Of a stretch of DNA of 64,000 nt, positions 41,747-51,334 are shown piece by piece. The notes beneath the pieces were generated by a model, which did no database searches, was not told the origin of the DNA, and saw only the letters and a program-made list of their open reading frames with translations. The translations under genes were made by a program, and so were the position numbers. The first letter of the stretch is position 1. Each line of letters begins with the position of its first letter. The DNA is from Vulgatibacter incomptus (GTDB taxonomy: Bacteria > Myxococcota > Myxococcia > Myxococcales > Vulgatibacteraceae), in NCBI RefSeq assembly GCF_001263175.1, contig NZ_CP012332.1, positions 2,415,501-2,479,500 of the forward strand, given 5' to 3'.

Positions 41747-42271
41747 CTAGGAAGCCTTCTCGAGCTGCTCCTTGCGCGCACCGACCGCGCGAGCCAACTG
41801 CTGACCCGGCGTGGCGATGAGGCGTGCGAGCTTGCTCGCGGGGGCGTTGATCATTCCGACCAGCATGCCCCTCAGCTCGTTGATGCCCGGCATCTTGGCG
41901 AGCGCCTCGATACCCTTGCCGTCGATCTTCTTACCTTCGACGACAGCCATCTTGAGCTTGAACTTCTCTTCCTTCCCCTTGGCGAACTCGGCGATCACCT
42001 TTGCAGGCGTTACCGGGTCGGCGCCCAGGATCAGGACGACAGGTCCCTTGAAGCCGTCAGCGATCTTCTCGACGCTGGTGCCCTGCGCAGCGCGCTTGGC
42101 GAGCGTGTTCTTGACGACCTTGTACTCGACCTGGCTCTCCCGACACTTCTTGCGAATGTCGGTCACCGTCGCCACGTCGATGCCGCTGAACTCCGCGATG
42201 ATCGCGATGCTCGCGTCCTTCATCTTGCCGTGGAGCTCGGCGATCTGCTGCTCCTTAATTGCACGTTCCAC
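41747..42271 (-). CDS. rplJ: 50S ribosomal protein L10
   Basis: Base of the L7/L12 stalk, 174 aa; binds 23S rRNA and carries the L12 dimers at its C-terminal helix. Motifs: AELHGKMKDASIAIIAEFSG, KKCRESQVEYKVVKNTLAKR, GFKGPVVLILGADPVTPAKV, and LARLIATPGQQLARAVGARK near the C-terminus. The start is GTG at 42271 (Val-Glu-Arg-Ala-Ile), preceded by an excellent AGGAGGTG. An L10-leader RNA structure is visible upstream, so autogenous control by the L10-L12 complex is expected. Confidence 0.96.
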   Translation of the reverse strand: MERAIKEQQIAELHGKMKDASIAIIAEFSGIDVATVTDIRKKCRESQVEYKVVKNTLAKRAAQGTSVEKIADGFKGPVVLILGADPVTPAKVIAEFAKGKEEKFKLKMAVVEGKKIDGKGIEALAKMPGINELRGMLVGMINAPASKLARLIATPGQQLARAVGARKEQLEKAS

Positions 42272-42369
42272 TTGACCTTCACCTCCTTCCACGAACGGAT
42301 TCCTGGCCAAGTGGCAGCGGAGCAGGCAAAAACTTCCGGACGCCGACTTTCGTGCGGCGCCTCCGCCCG

Positions 42370-42503
42370 TCTCGGCAGGCATCGGGCCAATAAAAGCGCC
42401 CGAAGCTTAGGTCCGCGATCGCCTCAACCGCGCCGCCCGCCCCTGCAGGAGCGATTCGCACGGGCACGGGATGAGGGCTCTCTCGGACGCCTGCTGTCTT
42501 TGA
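42370..42503 (-). promoter_or_regulatory. L10 leader (ribosomal protein autoregulatory RNA)
   Basis: On the minus strand the rplJ leader contains AAAGACAGCAGGCGTC and, about 110 bases later, GATGCCTGCCGAGA. The stretches GCAGGCGTC (42486-42494) and GATGCCTGC (42375-42383) pair over nine positions with one wobble. This AGACAGYAGGYG...CCTGCCGAG pair is the hallmark of the L10 leader, to which the L10(L12)4 complex binds to limit rplJL expression. Identification rests on the conserved paired blocks and position; the inner structure was not modelled. Confidence 0.78.
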
Positions 42504-42514
42504 CCAGCAAAGTT

Positions 42515-42539
42515 GCGGCGCGGTCTCTATCCGCGCCGC
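42515..42539 (-). other. GC hairpin between rplA and the L10 leader
   Basis: GCGGCGCGG (42515-42523) pairs perfectly with CCGCGCCGC (42531-42539) around a 7-base loop, 30 bases after the rplA stop on the minus strand and followed there by AACTTTG. It may reduce read-through from rplKA into rplJL or be a processing signal. Confidence 0.5.
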
Positions 42540-42568
42540 CCCAAAATTGCAAGTGTGATCTGCTGGGG

Positions 42569-43276
42569 CTAGCCCTTGAACGCGGCGGAGACGGCCACCG
42601 GGTCCAGCTTCACCGCCGGTCCCATCGTGGACGACAGCGAGGCCCCGCGGAAGTAGACGCCCTTCGCGGTGGACGGCTTGAGCCGCATGATCGTCGCGAT
42701 CAGCTCGCTCACGTTGGCGGCGATCGAGGTGGCGTCCATCGAGATCTTGCCGACGGGGGCGTGGATGATACCCGCCTTCTCGACGCGGAACTCGATCTTA
42801 CCGGCCTTCGCCTCGCGCACCGCGCGGGTCACGTCGACAGTCACCGTGCCCACCTTCGGGTTCGGCATCAGGCCGCGGGGACCGAGGACCCGACCGAGCT
42901 TACCGACGACGCCCATCATGTCGGGGGTCGCGATGGCGGTGTCGAAGTCGAGGAAGCCCTCCTCGATCCGCTTCGCGAGGTCGTCGGAGCCGACGATGTC
43001 CGCACCGGCGGCCTCTGCCTCGCGGGCCTTCTCGCCCTTGGCGAAGACGGCGACCTTCACGGTCTTGCCGGTGCCGTGGGGGAGGACCACCGCGCCACGG
43101 ACCATCTGATCCGCGTGGCGGGGATCGACGCCGAGGTTGATCGCGATGTCGACGGACTCGTCGAACTTCGCGACCTTGAGCTCCTTCACCAGAGCCACGG
43201 CCTCGTCGATCGTGTAGCGCTTGCTGCGGTCGACCTTCTCGGCGACCTTGCGGAACTTCTTTCCCTGCTGAGCCAT
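42569..43276 (-). CDS. rplA: 50S ribosomal protein L1
   Basis: Protein of the large-subunit L1 stalk, binds 23S rRNA and the rplK leader, 235 aa. Characteristic blocks: [25 protein letters not shown]-type strand replaced here by [60 protein letters not shown] and [20 protein letters not shown]. The ATG at 43276 begins the conserved N-terminus; a longer in-frame open stretch upstream is antisense-like and overlaps rplK in another frame. It lies 68 bases after rplK in the same transcript. Confidence 0.97.
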   Translation of the reverse strand: MAQQGKKFRKVAEKVDRSKRYTIDEAVALVKELKVAKFDESVDIAINLGVDPRHADQMVRGAVVLPHGTGKTVKVAVFAKGEKAREAEAAGADIVGSDDLAKRIEEGFLDFDTAIATPDMMGVVGKLGRVLGPRGLMPNPKVGTVTVDVTRAVREAKAGKIEFRVEKAGIIHAPVGKISMDATSIAANVSELIATIMRLKPSTAKGVYFRGASLSSTMGPAVKLDPVAVSAAFKG

Positions 43277-43344
43277 GTTCGCAATCTTTCGCAGCGAACC
43301 GCAGGACCCTGCTCTTCCAGGGCCCGGACGCGGTCCGAAAGAGG

Positions 43345-43794
43345 TCAGTCGACGATCTCGATGCCCGCCGAGCGCGCGGTACCCGCGAGGCTCTTCATGC
43401 ATGCCTCGATCGAGCCGGCGTTGGTGTCCTGGATCTTCATCTTCGCGATCTCCTCGAGCTTGGCGCGGGAGACCTGACCGACCTTCTCCTTGCCGGGACG
43501 ATGAGAGCCGGAGCCCTTCTTCTTCTCGGTGTGGAGGCCGGCGGCCTTCTTGAGGAGGGCGGAAGCCGGAGGGGTCTTGAGGATGAAGCTGAACGAGCGA
43601 TCGGCGTAGATCGTGATCACGACGGGGATCATCATCCCGTCCTTGATCATCGGCTGGGTCGCTGCGTTGAACTCCTTGCAGAAGCCCATGATGTTGACGC
43701 CGTGCTGACCGAGCGCGGGGCCGACCGGCGGGGCGGGGTTCGCCTTGCCGGCAGGGATCTGGAGCTTTACCTGCCCCGTGACCTTCTTTGCCAT
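43345..43794 (-). CDS. rplK: 50S ribosomal protein L11
   Basis: Component of the GTPase-associated centre, 149 aa. The N-terminal domain has [20 protein letters not shown], with the thiostrepton-region prolines, and [18 protein letters not shown]. The C-terminal 23S rRNA-binding domain has [17 protein letters not shown] and [20 protein letters not shown]. Length and motifs are normal. It follows nusG by 79 bases, and with rplA forms the usual rplKA pair. Confidence 0.97.
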   Translation of the reverse strand: MAKKVTGQVKLQIPAGKANPAPPVGPALGQHGVNIMGFCKEFNAATQPMIKDGMMIPVVITIYADRSFSFILKTPPASALLKKAAGLHTEKKKGSGSHRPGKEKVGQVSRAKLEEIAKMKIQDTNAGSIEACMKSLAGTARSAGIEIVD

Positions 43795-43873
43795 TGCGTG
43801 ACTCCGTGGTTCGAGCGGCCGCCGGCTTCATCCGCCGCCGGCCTCCCACCTGGGTGAGGTTGTTACTGGGTTG

Positions 43874-44416
43874 CTACTGGGACTTCTCGACCTGCATGAA
43901 GTCGAGCTCGACCGGGGTGGCCCGGCCAAAGATCGAGACCAGGACGCGGAGGCGGCCCTTTTCGGCGTTGACCTCCTCGACCGATCCATTGAATCCGGAG
44001 AAGGGTCCGTCCGTGACGCGGATCGAATCACCCGTCTCGAACTGGACTTTGGGCTTGGGCTTGAGGGTCCCCTCGGAGATCTGGGAGGTCAGTCGCTCGA
44101 CCTCCCCACGGGAGATCGCCGGGACGTCCTCTGGCGTCTTTCCGCCTCCGACGAAGCCGGTCACCTTGGGCGTGCTCTTCACCAGGTGCCAGCTCGCCGC
44201 CCCCATCTCCATCTCGACGAGGATGTAGCCCGGGAAGAACTTGCGCTTGGAAGTGCGCTTCTCCCCCTTCACCATCTCCACGACCTGCTCGGTCGGGATC
44301 AGGATCTCGCCGAACTGCTCCTCGAGCTTGAACTGACGGATCCGCTCCTCGATGGATTTGCGAACCTTGTTCTCGAAGCCCGAGTAGGTGTGGACTACGT
44401 AGTACTTTTTGGCCAT
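43874..44416 (-). CDS. nusG: Transcription termination/antitermination protein NusG
   Basis: Elongation factor that binds RNA polymerase and, through its KOW domain, Rho or ribosomal protein S10. 180 aa. The NGN domain begins KKYYVVHTYSGFENKVRKSI and includes RKFFPGYILVEMEMGAASWH and STPKVTGFVGGG. The C-terminal KOW domain carries the signature FETGDSIRVTDGPFSGFNGS followed by VEEVNAEKGRLRVLVSIFGR. It lies 36 bases after secE. Confidence 0.98.
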   Translation of the reverse strand: MAKKYYVVHTYSGFENKVRKSIEERIRQFKLEEQFGEILIPTEQVVEMVKGEKRTSKRKFFPGYILVEMEMGAASWHLVKSTPKVTGFVGGGKTPEDVPAISRGEVERLTSQISEGTLKPKPKVQFETGDSIRVTDGPFSGFNGSVEEVNAEKGRLRVLVSIFGRATPVELDFMQVEKSQ

Positions 44417-44452
44417 GGCGCTCTTTCGGCGCGGGGGCCACCCGCGAGGAGC

Positions 44453-44860
44453 TTACGCGAAGAGGCCCTGCGCCCAGTGAATCCCCGACGGGATCCAGTC
44501 GGTCATCACCTTCGCCGAGACGGCGTCCATCACGCCGAGCAGGCACGCGGCCACGAGGGTGACGATCACCACCGCGCCGGTCGCCGCCCGAATCTCGGGG
44601 AAGGTCGGCCAGGTGACCCTGCGGAGCTCACCGGCGATGTCCTGGCCAGCGCCCTGCGCCTTCGGATTGAGCCAGAGGGCGATCGCGCCCGCCGCGGCGA
44701 CCACGATGCCGATCAACCACGAGAGGGCGACGCCACCGAAGAGCTCGGCATTGCCGACGCCCAGCGCGGAGAGAGCCGCGTCACCGATACGGTGGAAGAC
44801 GTAGGATGCGCTGGTGCCGATGACGATGAAACCGATGGCGAGGAGCCGCTGGTTGCTCAT
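44453..44860 (-). CDS. secE: Preprotein translocase subunit SecE
   Basis: Essential small subunit of the SecYEG channel, 135 aa. It has three predicted transmembrane helices (about 7-25, 40-62 and 93-115) as in enterobacterial SecE, with the conserved cytoplasmic amphipathic segment and hinge DIAGELRRVTWPTFPEIRAA before the last helix. The start MSNQRLLAIGF at 44860 is chosen because the upstream open frame runs into the tRNA-Trp gene. It is the first protein gene downstream of tRNA-Trp, as in many proteobacteria. Confidence 0.94.
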   Translation of the reverse strand: MSNQRLLAIGFIVIGTSASYVFHRIGDAALSALGVGNAELFGGVALSWLIGIVVAAAGAIALWLNPKAQGAGQDIAGELRRVTWPTFPEIRAATGAVVIVTLVAACLLGVMDAVSAKVMTDWIPSGIHWAQGLFA

Positions 44861-44902
44861 TTGGATCCTGGTCCTAGATGCTCCGTCTAGGCGGGAAAGG
44901 TT

Positions 44903-44978
44903 TGGCACGCCAGGAGGGATTCGAACCCCCAACCCGCGGTTTTGGAGACCGCTGCTCTACCGTTGGAGCTACTGGCGT
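44903..44978 (-). tRNA. tRNA-Trp (anticodon CCA)
   Basis: Cloverleaf on the minus strand: acceptor arms ACGCCAG/CTGGCGT, D-arm AGCTC...GAGC, anticodon stem GCGGT/ACCGC around TCTCCAAA giving anticodon CCA, T-loop GGTTCGAATCC, encoded 3' CCA. It lies between rpmG and secE, the usual place for this gene. Confidence 0.95.
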
Positions 44979-44986
44979 ACTGGAGC

Positions 44987-45142
44987 TTACTTCGTTTCCT
45001 TGTGCTCGGTGTGCGTGCGGCACCGCGGGCAGAACTTGCTGAGGACCAGCTTGTCCGTCTGCTTCCGCTTGTTCTTGTCCGTGGTGTAGTTCCGCTCCTT
45101 GCAGACCGTACACTCGAGCGTGATGATCGTCCGGTTACCCAT
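44987..45142 (-). CDS. rpmG: 50S ribosomal protein L33
   Basis: Small large-subunit protein, 51 aa. The sequence [20 protein letters not shown] and FCPRCRTH shows the two CxxC pairs of the zinc-binding (C+) form of L33, with the basic middle [14 protein letters not shown]. It is located between tuf and tRNA-Trp, as in many bacteria. The longer open frame upstream is not homologous, so the ATG at 45142 is chosen. Confidence 0.94.
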   Translation of the reverse strand: MGNRTIITLECTVCKERNYTTDKNKRKQTDKLVLSKFCPRCRTHTEHKETK

Positions 45143-45205
45143 GACTCGTCCTTCCCTCGCCGAGGGGCCACTGCCGGCCCGTATTATCGGAGGGCTCGGA
45201 TGAAG

Positions 45206-45283
45206 CCGCCCGGAAACCCGCATGGGGCCCCGGGCGGTTGGAACAACATCGTGCCCCCTCAGCGCATTCGCGCCGCAGGGCGC
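45206..45283 (-). other. Two stem-loops between tuf and rpmG
   Basis: GCGCC/GGCGC (45270-45283) lies directly after the tuf stop, and CCGCCCGG/CCGGGCGG (45206-45213 with 45230-45237) lies further on. They may attenuate transcription or be processing sites between tuf and the rpmG-trnW-secE segment. Neither has a T tract. Confidence 0.35.
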
Positions 45284-45290
45284 TATTTCG

Positions 45291-46481
<1,191 letters not shown>

Positions 46482-46515
46482 CTGCCGCCTCCATTCCGAT
46501 TGCTTGCGGAGAAAT

Positions 46516-46591
<76 letters not shown>

Positions 46592-46604
46592 ATCAGGTGA
46601 AGAT

Positions 46605-46680
<76 letters not shown>

Positions 46681-46717
46681 ATATGTCGTGCTGCGTTCTG
46701 CGGATACTGCTTGAAAA

Positions 46718-46806
<89 letters not shown>

Positions 46807-46830
46807 ATGGAGTCCCGATTCGATTTTCGA

Positions 46831-46906
46831 TGGAGCTGGCGGCGGGGATCGAACCCGCGACCTGCCGCTTACAAGGCGGCTGCTCTACCAACTGAGCTAC
46901 ACCAGC
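46831..46906 (-). tRNA. tRNA-Thr (anticodon TGT)
   Basis: Minus-strand cloverleaf: acceptor GCTGGTG/CGCCAGC with one wobble, D-arm AGCTCAGTTGGTAGAGC, anticodon loop CTTGTAA giving TGT, T-loop GGTTCGATCCC, encoded CCA. First tRNA of the operon, about 80 bases after the predicted promoter. Confidence 0.95.
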
Positions 46907-46985
46907 GCGGCTCGGCGAACCCCGCCAACAGCGCTACCATCTTCTGCCGTTACGCGGGGTTGCCCACGAACAGCGTGCGGTGGGG

Positions 46986-47015
46986 CTTGTAAAGGGAACG
47001 GCAGATCCAAGTCAA
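46986..47015 (-). promoter_or_regulatory. Sigma70-like promoter of the tRNA-tuf operon
   Basis: On the minus strand TTGACT (47015-47010) and TACAAG (46991-46986) are separated by 18 bases, about 80 bases upstream of tRNA-Thr(TGT). The -35 matches consensus at five of six positions, the -10 at four. Position at the head of a stable-RNA operon supports the call. Confidence 0.6.
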
Positions 47016-47057
47016 GAGAGAAAAGTGTCCCAAACCGCTCGATCCCGTCCGTAGGGA

Positions 47058-47801
47058 TCAAGCCCCGGCCGCGCGGCGCTGCCGTGCGACCTCGTACAGC
47101 AGAATCGACGCGGCGGAAGAGGCGGAGAGGCTGCTCGCGCCCTTGCCGCCCATCGGGATCGTCACCAGGCGATCGCAGCGCTGGCGCGTGAGGGGGCGCA
47201 TCCCCTTGCCCTCGCTCCCGATGACCAGGCAGACGGGTCCGCGAAGGTCCACGCGGTCGCAGGGCTCGGCGTCGAGGTCGGCTCCGATGATCCAGACGCC
47301 GGCCTCCTTGAGCTCGTCGAGGGTGCGCGCCAGGTTGGTCGCCCGCGCCACGGGCAGGTGGGCGGATGCCCCTGCGCTCGCCTTGATCGCCGCCGGCGTC
47401 AAGCCGACTGCGCGATCCTTTGGAATGATCACGCCGTGGCCGCCCAGCGCGTGTGCGGCGCGAAGGGCGGTACCCAGGTGGACCGGATCCTGGACCTGGT
47501 CGAGGGCCACCAGCAGCGGAACCTCGCCGCGCCCGTGGGCCAGCGCCAACAGGTCCTCGGGCTCCGCGTACCGGACCTCCTGGACCTCGGCCACGATCCC
47601 CTGGTGGACCTCGCCCTCGGCGAGGCGGGCCACGCGCTCACGCGGGAGCTGCTCGACCCGCACGCCCGCGTTACGGGCGAGCTCGTAGATCCGATCGAGG
47701 TCGTGGACCCGTGCGCCCTGGGCGACGAAGATGCACTCGATCGAGCCGGGCTGCGCGAGCAGCAGCTCGATCACCGGATTGACGCCGTGTACGAAGGCCA
47801 T
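47058..47801 (-). CDS. rlmB: 23S rRNA (guanosine-2'-O-)-methyltransferase RlmB
   Basis: SpoU/TrmH-family SPOUT methyltransferase, 247 aa, predicted to methylate G2251 of 23S rRNA. The N-terminal substrate-binding domain (FVHGVNPVIELLLAQP, GVRVEQLPRERVARLAEGEV) is followed by the knotted catalytic domain: LLVALDQVQDPVHLGTALRA, AVGLTPAAIKASAGASAHLP, GPVCLVIGSEGKGMRPLTRQ and MGGKGASSLSASSAASILLY. Its ATG shares one base with the upstream lipoprotein stop (TGATG), implying coupling. Another TrmH-type substrate remains possible. Confidence 0.92.
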   Translation of the reverse strand: MAFVHGVNPVIELLLAQPGSIECIFVAQGARVHDLDRIYELARNAGVRVEQLPRERVARLAEGEVHQGIVAEVQEVRYAEPEDLLALAHGRGEVPLLVALDQVQDPVHLGTALRAAHALGGHGVIIPKDRAVGLTPAAIKASAGASAHLPVARATNLARTLDELKEAGVWIIGADLDAEPCDRVDLRGPVCLVIGSEGKGMRPLTRQRCDRLVTIPMGGKGASSLSASSAASILLYEVARQRRAAGA

Positions 47802-48259
47802 CAGTCGACGACGACCGCTACGGAGACCTGCTCGGTGGTCCGCATGCAGGCTTCGGCCACGCAGACGAAGAACGTGAGGTCGGCGTCGATGGCGCCCTTC
47901 CCCGCTTCGTCCTTGGCGGCGAAGGGGATCTCGAAGACCGGACCCTCCTTCTCCACCCGGGCGCTGTCCTCGTAGGCGAGCTCCGTCTTCGGGAGGGTCA
48001 CCGGACCGGAGGCCTCGAGGGTGGCGCGGAAGGGCGTCTCGGCCTTGACTCGGGCGCCGTCCACGGGGCGGATCGCGAGCTGCAGCGTCCCGTTCTGGCC
48101 CTGCTTCACTTCGATCGGCGCGGCGCTGGTCTCGACGCGGTAGAGGGTCTTGGGATCGGGCGGCTCCGAGGGGGCCGCCGCCTTGTCCTTGCAGCCGGCG
48201 AGGAGCGCGGCGAGAGCGAGGGAGCAGGCCAGGAGCGTGGGGGTTCGATTGAATCGCAT
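47801..48259 (-). CDS. Small lipoprotein of unknown function
   Basis: 152 aa. The signal peptide ends in LLAGC with Cys23, so it is a lipoprotein. The mature part is beta-rich, with VRVETSAAPIEVKQGQNGTL-like strands and a late FVCVAEACMRTTEQVSVAVV. That C-x4-C arrangement followed by a terminal strand recalls the N-terminal domain of DsbD-like proteins, but the similarity is weak. It lies 62 bases downstream of the ATP-grasp gene and overlaps rlmB by one base. Confidence 0.65.
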   Translation of the reverse strand: MRFNRTPTLLACSLALAALLAGCKDKAAAPSEPPDPKTLYRVETSAAPIEVKQGQNGTLQLAIRPVDGARVKAETPFRATLEASGPVTLPKTELAYEDSARVEKEGPVFEIPFAAKDEAGKGAIDADLTFFVCVAEACMRTTEQVSVAVVVD

Positions 48260-48321
48260 GGGACCGGGATACTAACGAATCGTGACCGCCCGCGCGACGT
48301 TCGCTTTCTGGCGCGCCCGAG

Positions 48322-49314
48322 CTACCGGGCCTTGCGCCCCTTCCGCGCCCCCTCGCCTCCCAGCTCCTCGGCCCGCGGCGGCTGGGGTAGCGGCGGATGG
48401 GCTCGCTTCTCGGCCCGGCCCAGGCGGACCAGGCGGGCGGCGTGCTCGACGATGGGCGTGGCGAGGTCGAGGCCCGTGGCGTCCTCGAGATCCTTGAGGC
48501 CCGGCGAGCTGTGGACCTCGAAGACCTCCGCCCTCCCCTCGTGATCGAGCATGTCCACGGCGGCCAGCTCGAGATCCATGAGGCGGGCAGCGCGGACCGC
48601 CGTCTGCACGAAGTGCGAGGGGAGCTTCACGGGCTCGAACTTCGCCCCCTTGCCCAGGGTGCGACGCATCCGCCCGACCTTGGGGATTCGCCGGACGGCA
48701 CAGACGACGCGCCCTCCCACCACCAGCGCGCGGAGGTCCTTGTCCTTCGCGTCCTGGACGTACTGCTGCACCACGAGGTTCTGGCCCAGGCCGAGGATCG
48801 CCTCGAGGGCCGCCTCCAGCGAGTGCATGGTCTCGCAGACCATCACGCCCTGGCGCTCGCCGCCCTGGAGGAGCTTGACCAGGACGGGCACTCCGCCCAC
48901 CAGCGGGACCATCTCCTTGATGGCGCGGGGATCGCGGGCCATCAGCGTGGGCGGCACGCAGATGCCGTTTCCGGCGAGGAGCTGGAGCGAGCGCATCTTG
49001 TTGCGGCTCCGGGCGATCGACTCGGCGTCGTTCAGCAGCACCGCGCCGGTGAGCGCGAGGTGGTTCACCACGGCGAGGCCGAACGGCGCGATCGACTGCG
49101 CGATCCGCGGGATCACCACGTCCGCCGCGGGGACTGGCTTGCGGCGGTAGTAGAGATGCGGGCGCTTTCCGTCGAGGTGCATCTCGCAGTCGACCGGATC
49201 GAGGACACGCACCGTGATCCCGCTGGCGCGCGCCGCTTCCACGAGGCGCCTCGTGGAGTAGATCGAGGCGGATCGGGAGAGGATCAGCAGGCGGATCGGC
49301 GACGCGCGGCGCAT
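48322..49314 (-). CDS. RimK-family ATP-grasp ligase
   Basis: 330 aa, cytoplasmic. The pre-ATP-grasp domain (LLILSRSASIYSTRRLVEAA, LYYRRKPVPAADVVIPRIAQ) is followed by the ATP-grasp fold: SRNKMRSLQLLAGNGICVPP, VLVKLLQGGERQGVMVCETM, LVVQQYVQDAKDKDLRALVV, and the Mg-binding end VHSSPGLKDLEDATG. These are hallmarks of RimK, which adds glutamates to ribosomal protein S6, but related ligases act on other substrates. A basic Pro/Arg/Lys-rich tail of about 35 residues is additional. It lies 25 bases downstream of the TamB-like gene. Confidence 0.85.
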   Translation of the reverse strand: MRRASPIRLLILSRSASIYSTRRLVEAARASGITVRVLDPVDCEMHLDGKRPHLYYRRKPVPAADVVIPRIAQSIAPFGLAVVNHLALTGAVLLNDAESIARSRNKMRSLQLLAGNGICVPPTLMARDPRAIKEMVPLVGGVPVLVKLLQGGERQGVMVCETMHSLEAALEAILGLGQNLVVQQYVQDAKDKDLRALVVGGRVVCAVRRIPKVGRMRRTLGKGAKFEPVKLPSHFVQTAVRAARLMDLELAAVDMLDHEGRAEVFEVHSSPGLKDLEDATGLDLATPIVEHAARLVRLGRAEKRAHPPLPQPPRAEELGGEGARKGRKAR

Positions 49315-49339
49315 CTCCGTCGTCTACCACGTCCGGAGC

Positions 49340-51334
49340 TCAGTCGCCGGCGGGAGCATTGCTCGGGATTCGAGGCGATTCGGGCGGCCCGGGCTCCGGG
49401 GCCGTCGGGACGCCGGCCTTCGGTGGCGTCGGCTCCGCCGGAGTCGCTTCCGTCGGCTGGCCCGAGACGCGCTTGCGGGCGCGCTGCTGCGCGGGAGTCG
49501 CGATCTGCTTCTCCCAGATCACGTCGACGCCTCCGGCGGCCGCGTCCCCGATCCGCGACTGGATGCCGATGGTCCGCGAGAGCTCGTACTGCGCCCGGAG
49601 CTCGTTCGTGTTCTCCCCTGGCTCGGGGAGGAAGGTCCGCACGTAGCCGAGGTAGAGGTTCCGAGCCACGTAGGAACCTGCCTCGACCTGGGTCTGGGTC
49701 CCGCCCGTCTCCAGGGTGAGGACCTGCAGCGGGATTCGCGGCCCGAGGGCTTGCCTCACCTTCGTCGTGAGCAGCGTGCTGAGCGCCGAGGCCGCAGCGC
49801 CTGGGACCTGTGTCTCCTGGGGCTCGACCGGGATCTCGAACTGTGTGGTCAGCCTTCCCGGGAGCTGGCTCCTTCCCGAGAGGATCAGCATGACCACCTG
49901 GCTCTCGGTCATCGGCGGCTCGGATCGGAGGCGAATCGTCGGGTCCTTGGCCGTGCCGCTCACGTCGCCCCAGGCGACGGCTTCGTGTGCGTCGTAGCGC
50001 CCCGTGACGTCCAGGTGGGGATCGTCCACTGGGCCATCGAGCCAGCGCACAATCGCGTGCTCGACCACGAACGGCCGTCCAAGGACGCGAAGCGAGCCCG
50101 CGAGGGTCCTGGCGGTCCCCGTGGCGACGATCGAGCCGTCCGGGAGGCGGCGGAAGGTCACGTCGGCCTCCGCCTCGAGGAAGACATCGGCGCTCGCGAC
50201 CGTGACGCGGGTGGGCGTTCGGACCCGAAGCTCCGCAGGAAAGGCGAGGTTCCTCTCGGAAGCGGCGAGCTGCCTCGCGCGGCGGCTCGCTTCCGGGCCG
50301 GAGACGATCACCACGTCGGGATCCCGGCCGACGACCTGCAGGTCGGCACCCGTCTGCTCGGGGAGCTCGATCTTCACCGACGACGCGTCGAAGGTACCCG
50401 CGAAGCCGGTCCGGGGATCGAGGACGCCGGAGAGCCGGCCGGAGCCCGAGATGCGTGCAGCGGTGCCTGCGGCTCCTCCCACCGGCAGGGCATCGGCGCG
50501 GAGCTCGAGCTCGACGGGCTCCGGCGGCGCTGCTGCCCGGAAGCCGATCGATCGCGCCGCGGACTCGACGAGGGCCTCGAAGGGACGGCCGCCGGGGCCG
50601 CCGATGCTGCCGATCGCAGAGAGGCTCCCCCGCCGCCCTCGGGCGTCCAGGCGGGAGAGCTCGATCCGCTCGGGATCGAAGCGCACCTCCGCCGCGATCC
50701 GATCGTAGACGATGCCGCCCGGGAGCTCGAACGAGCCATCCTCGACGGTGAGCGCGCCTTCCGGACGAAGGCTCGGGAACGGGGCCTCCGCGCTGGCGTG
50801 GAGCGAGAGGATCCCGCCGGAGCGGAAGGCGCCGAGAGCGCTCGCGAGGGGCTCGAGAGAGAGGGCGCTCGCCTCCACCTGCATTCTCGACGCGATCCCT
50901 TGCAGCGAGCCCGGGCCGTGGACGACGAGGCCGTAAGGAGACCATCCCGGCCCCAGGTGAAAGCTCGCGTCGAGGGTTCCGGCGGCGGCGTCGATGACGT
51001 CGAGGCGCGTGTCGAGCTCGCCACCCGACACGTCGATCGCGAGCTCGCCGTCGCCGATGGCCGTCCCGTTCCAGACGACGCCCTCCGCGGCGAAGGCCGC
51101 CCGTCCCTCGACGCGCTCGAGGGTGCCGGCGAAGTTCGCACTGCCAGTGATCGTTCCGGACACACGCTTCATCTCGCCGCTGATCGCCACGCGCTCCCCG
51201 CCGGGGAGGGAGCTCGAGCGTTCGGAGCGGGGCGTCGCGGTCGCGACGTCGATCTTGCCGAGGTCGAGGGCCAGCTCGACGGGGGCCGTTGGCGGGAGGC
51301 GCCGCTCGAGCAATTCGCCTGGCGACGCTCCCAC
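49340..51334 (-). CDS. tamB: TamB-like translocation/assembly protein, C-terminal part (after frameshift)
   Basis: C-terminal portion of a TamB/YtfN-type protein, 664 aa from its first in-frame Met, though the true coding frame continues upstream to about 51475. Repeated amphipathic beta segments, LELRADALPVGG-type, lead to the C-terminal DUF490 signature (ILSGRSQLPGRL, VLTLETGGTQTQVEAGSYVA, NLYLGYVRTFLPEPGE, YELSRTIGIQSRIG, DVIWEKQI). TamB spans the periplasm and with TamA moves lipids or outer-membrane proteins. A Pro/Thr/Ala-rich tail ends the protein. It belongs to the same gene as the N-terminal part at 51169-53871; adding one base at 51475-51483 would fuse them into about 1510 aa. Confidence 0.8.
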   Translation of the reverse strand: MGASPGELLERRLPPTAPVELALDLGKIDVATATPRSERSSSLPGGERVAISGEMKRVSGTITGSANFAGTLERVEGRAAFAAEGVVWNGTAIGDGELAIDVSGGELDTRLDVIDAAAGTLDASFHLGPGWSPYGLVVHGPGSLQGIASRMQVEASALSLEPLASALGAFRSGGILSLHASAEAPFPSLRPEGALTVEDGSFELPGGIVYDRIAAEVRFDPERIELSRLDARGRRGSLSAIGSIGGPGGRPFEALVESAARSIGFRAAAPPEPVELELRADALPVGGAAGTAARISGSGRLSGVLDPRTGFAGTFDASSVKIELPEQTGADLQVVGRDPDVVIVSGPEASRRARQLAASERNLAFPAELRVRTPTRVTVASADVFLEAEADVTFRRLPDGSIVATGTARTLAGSLRVLGRPFVVEHAIVRWLDGPVDDPHLDVTGRYDAHEAVAWGDVSGTAKDPTIRLRSEPPMTESQVVMLILSGRSQLPGRLTTQFEIPVEPQETQVPGAAASALSTLLTTKVRQALGPRIPLQVLTLETGGTQTQVEAGSYVARNLYLGYVRTFLPEPGENTNELRAQYELSRTIGIQSRIGDAAAGGVDVIWEKQIATPAQQRARKRVSGQPTEATPAEPTPPKAGVPTAPEPGPPESPRIPSNAPAGD

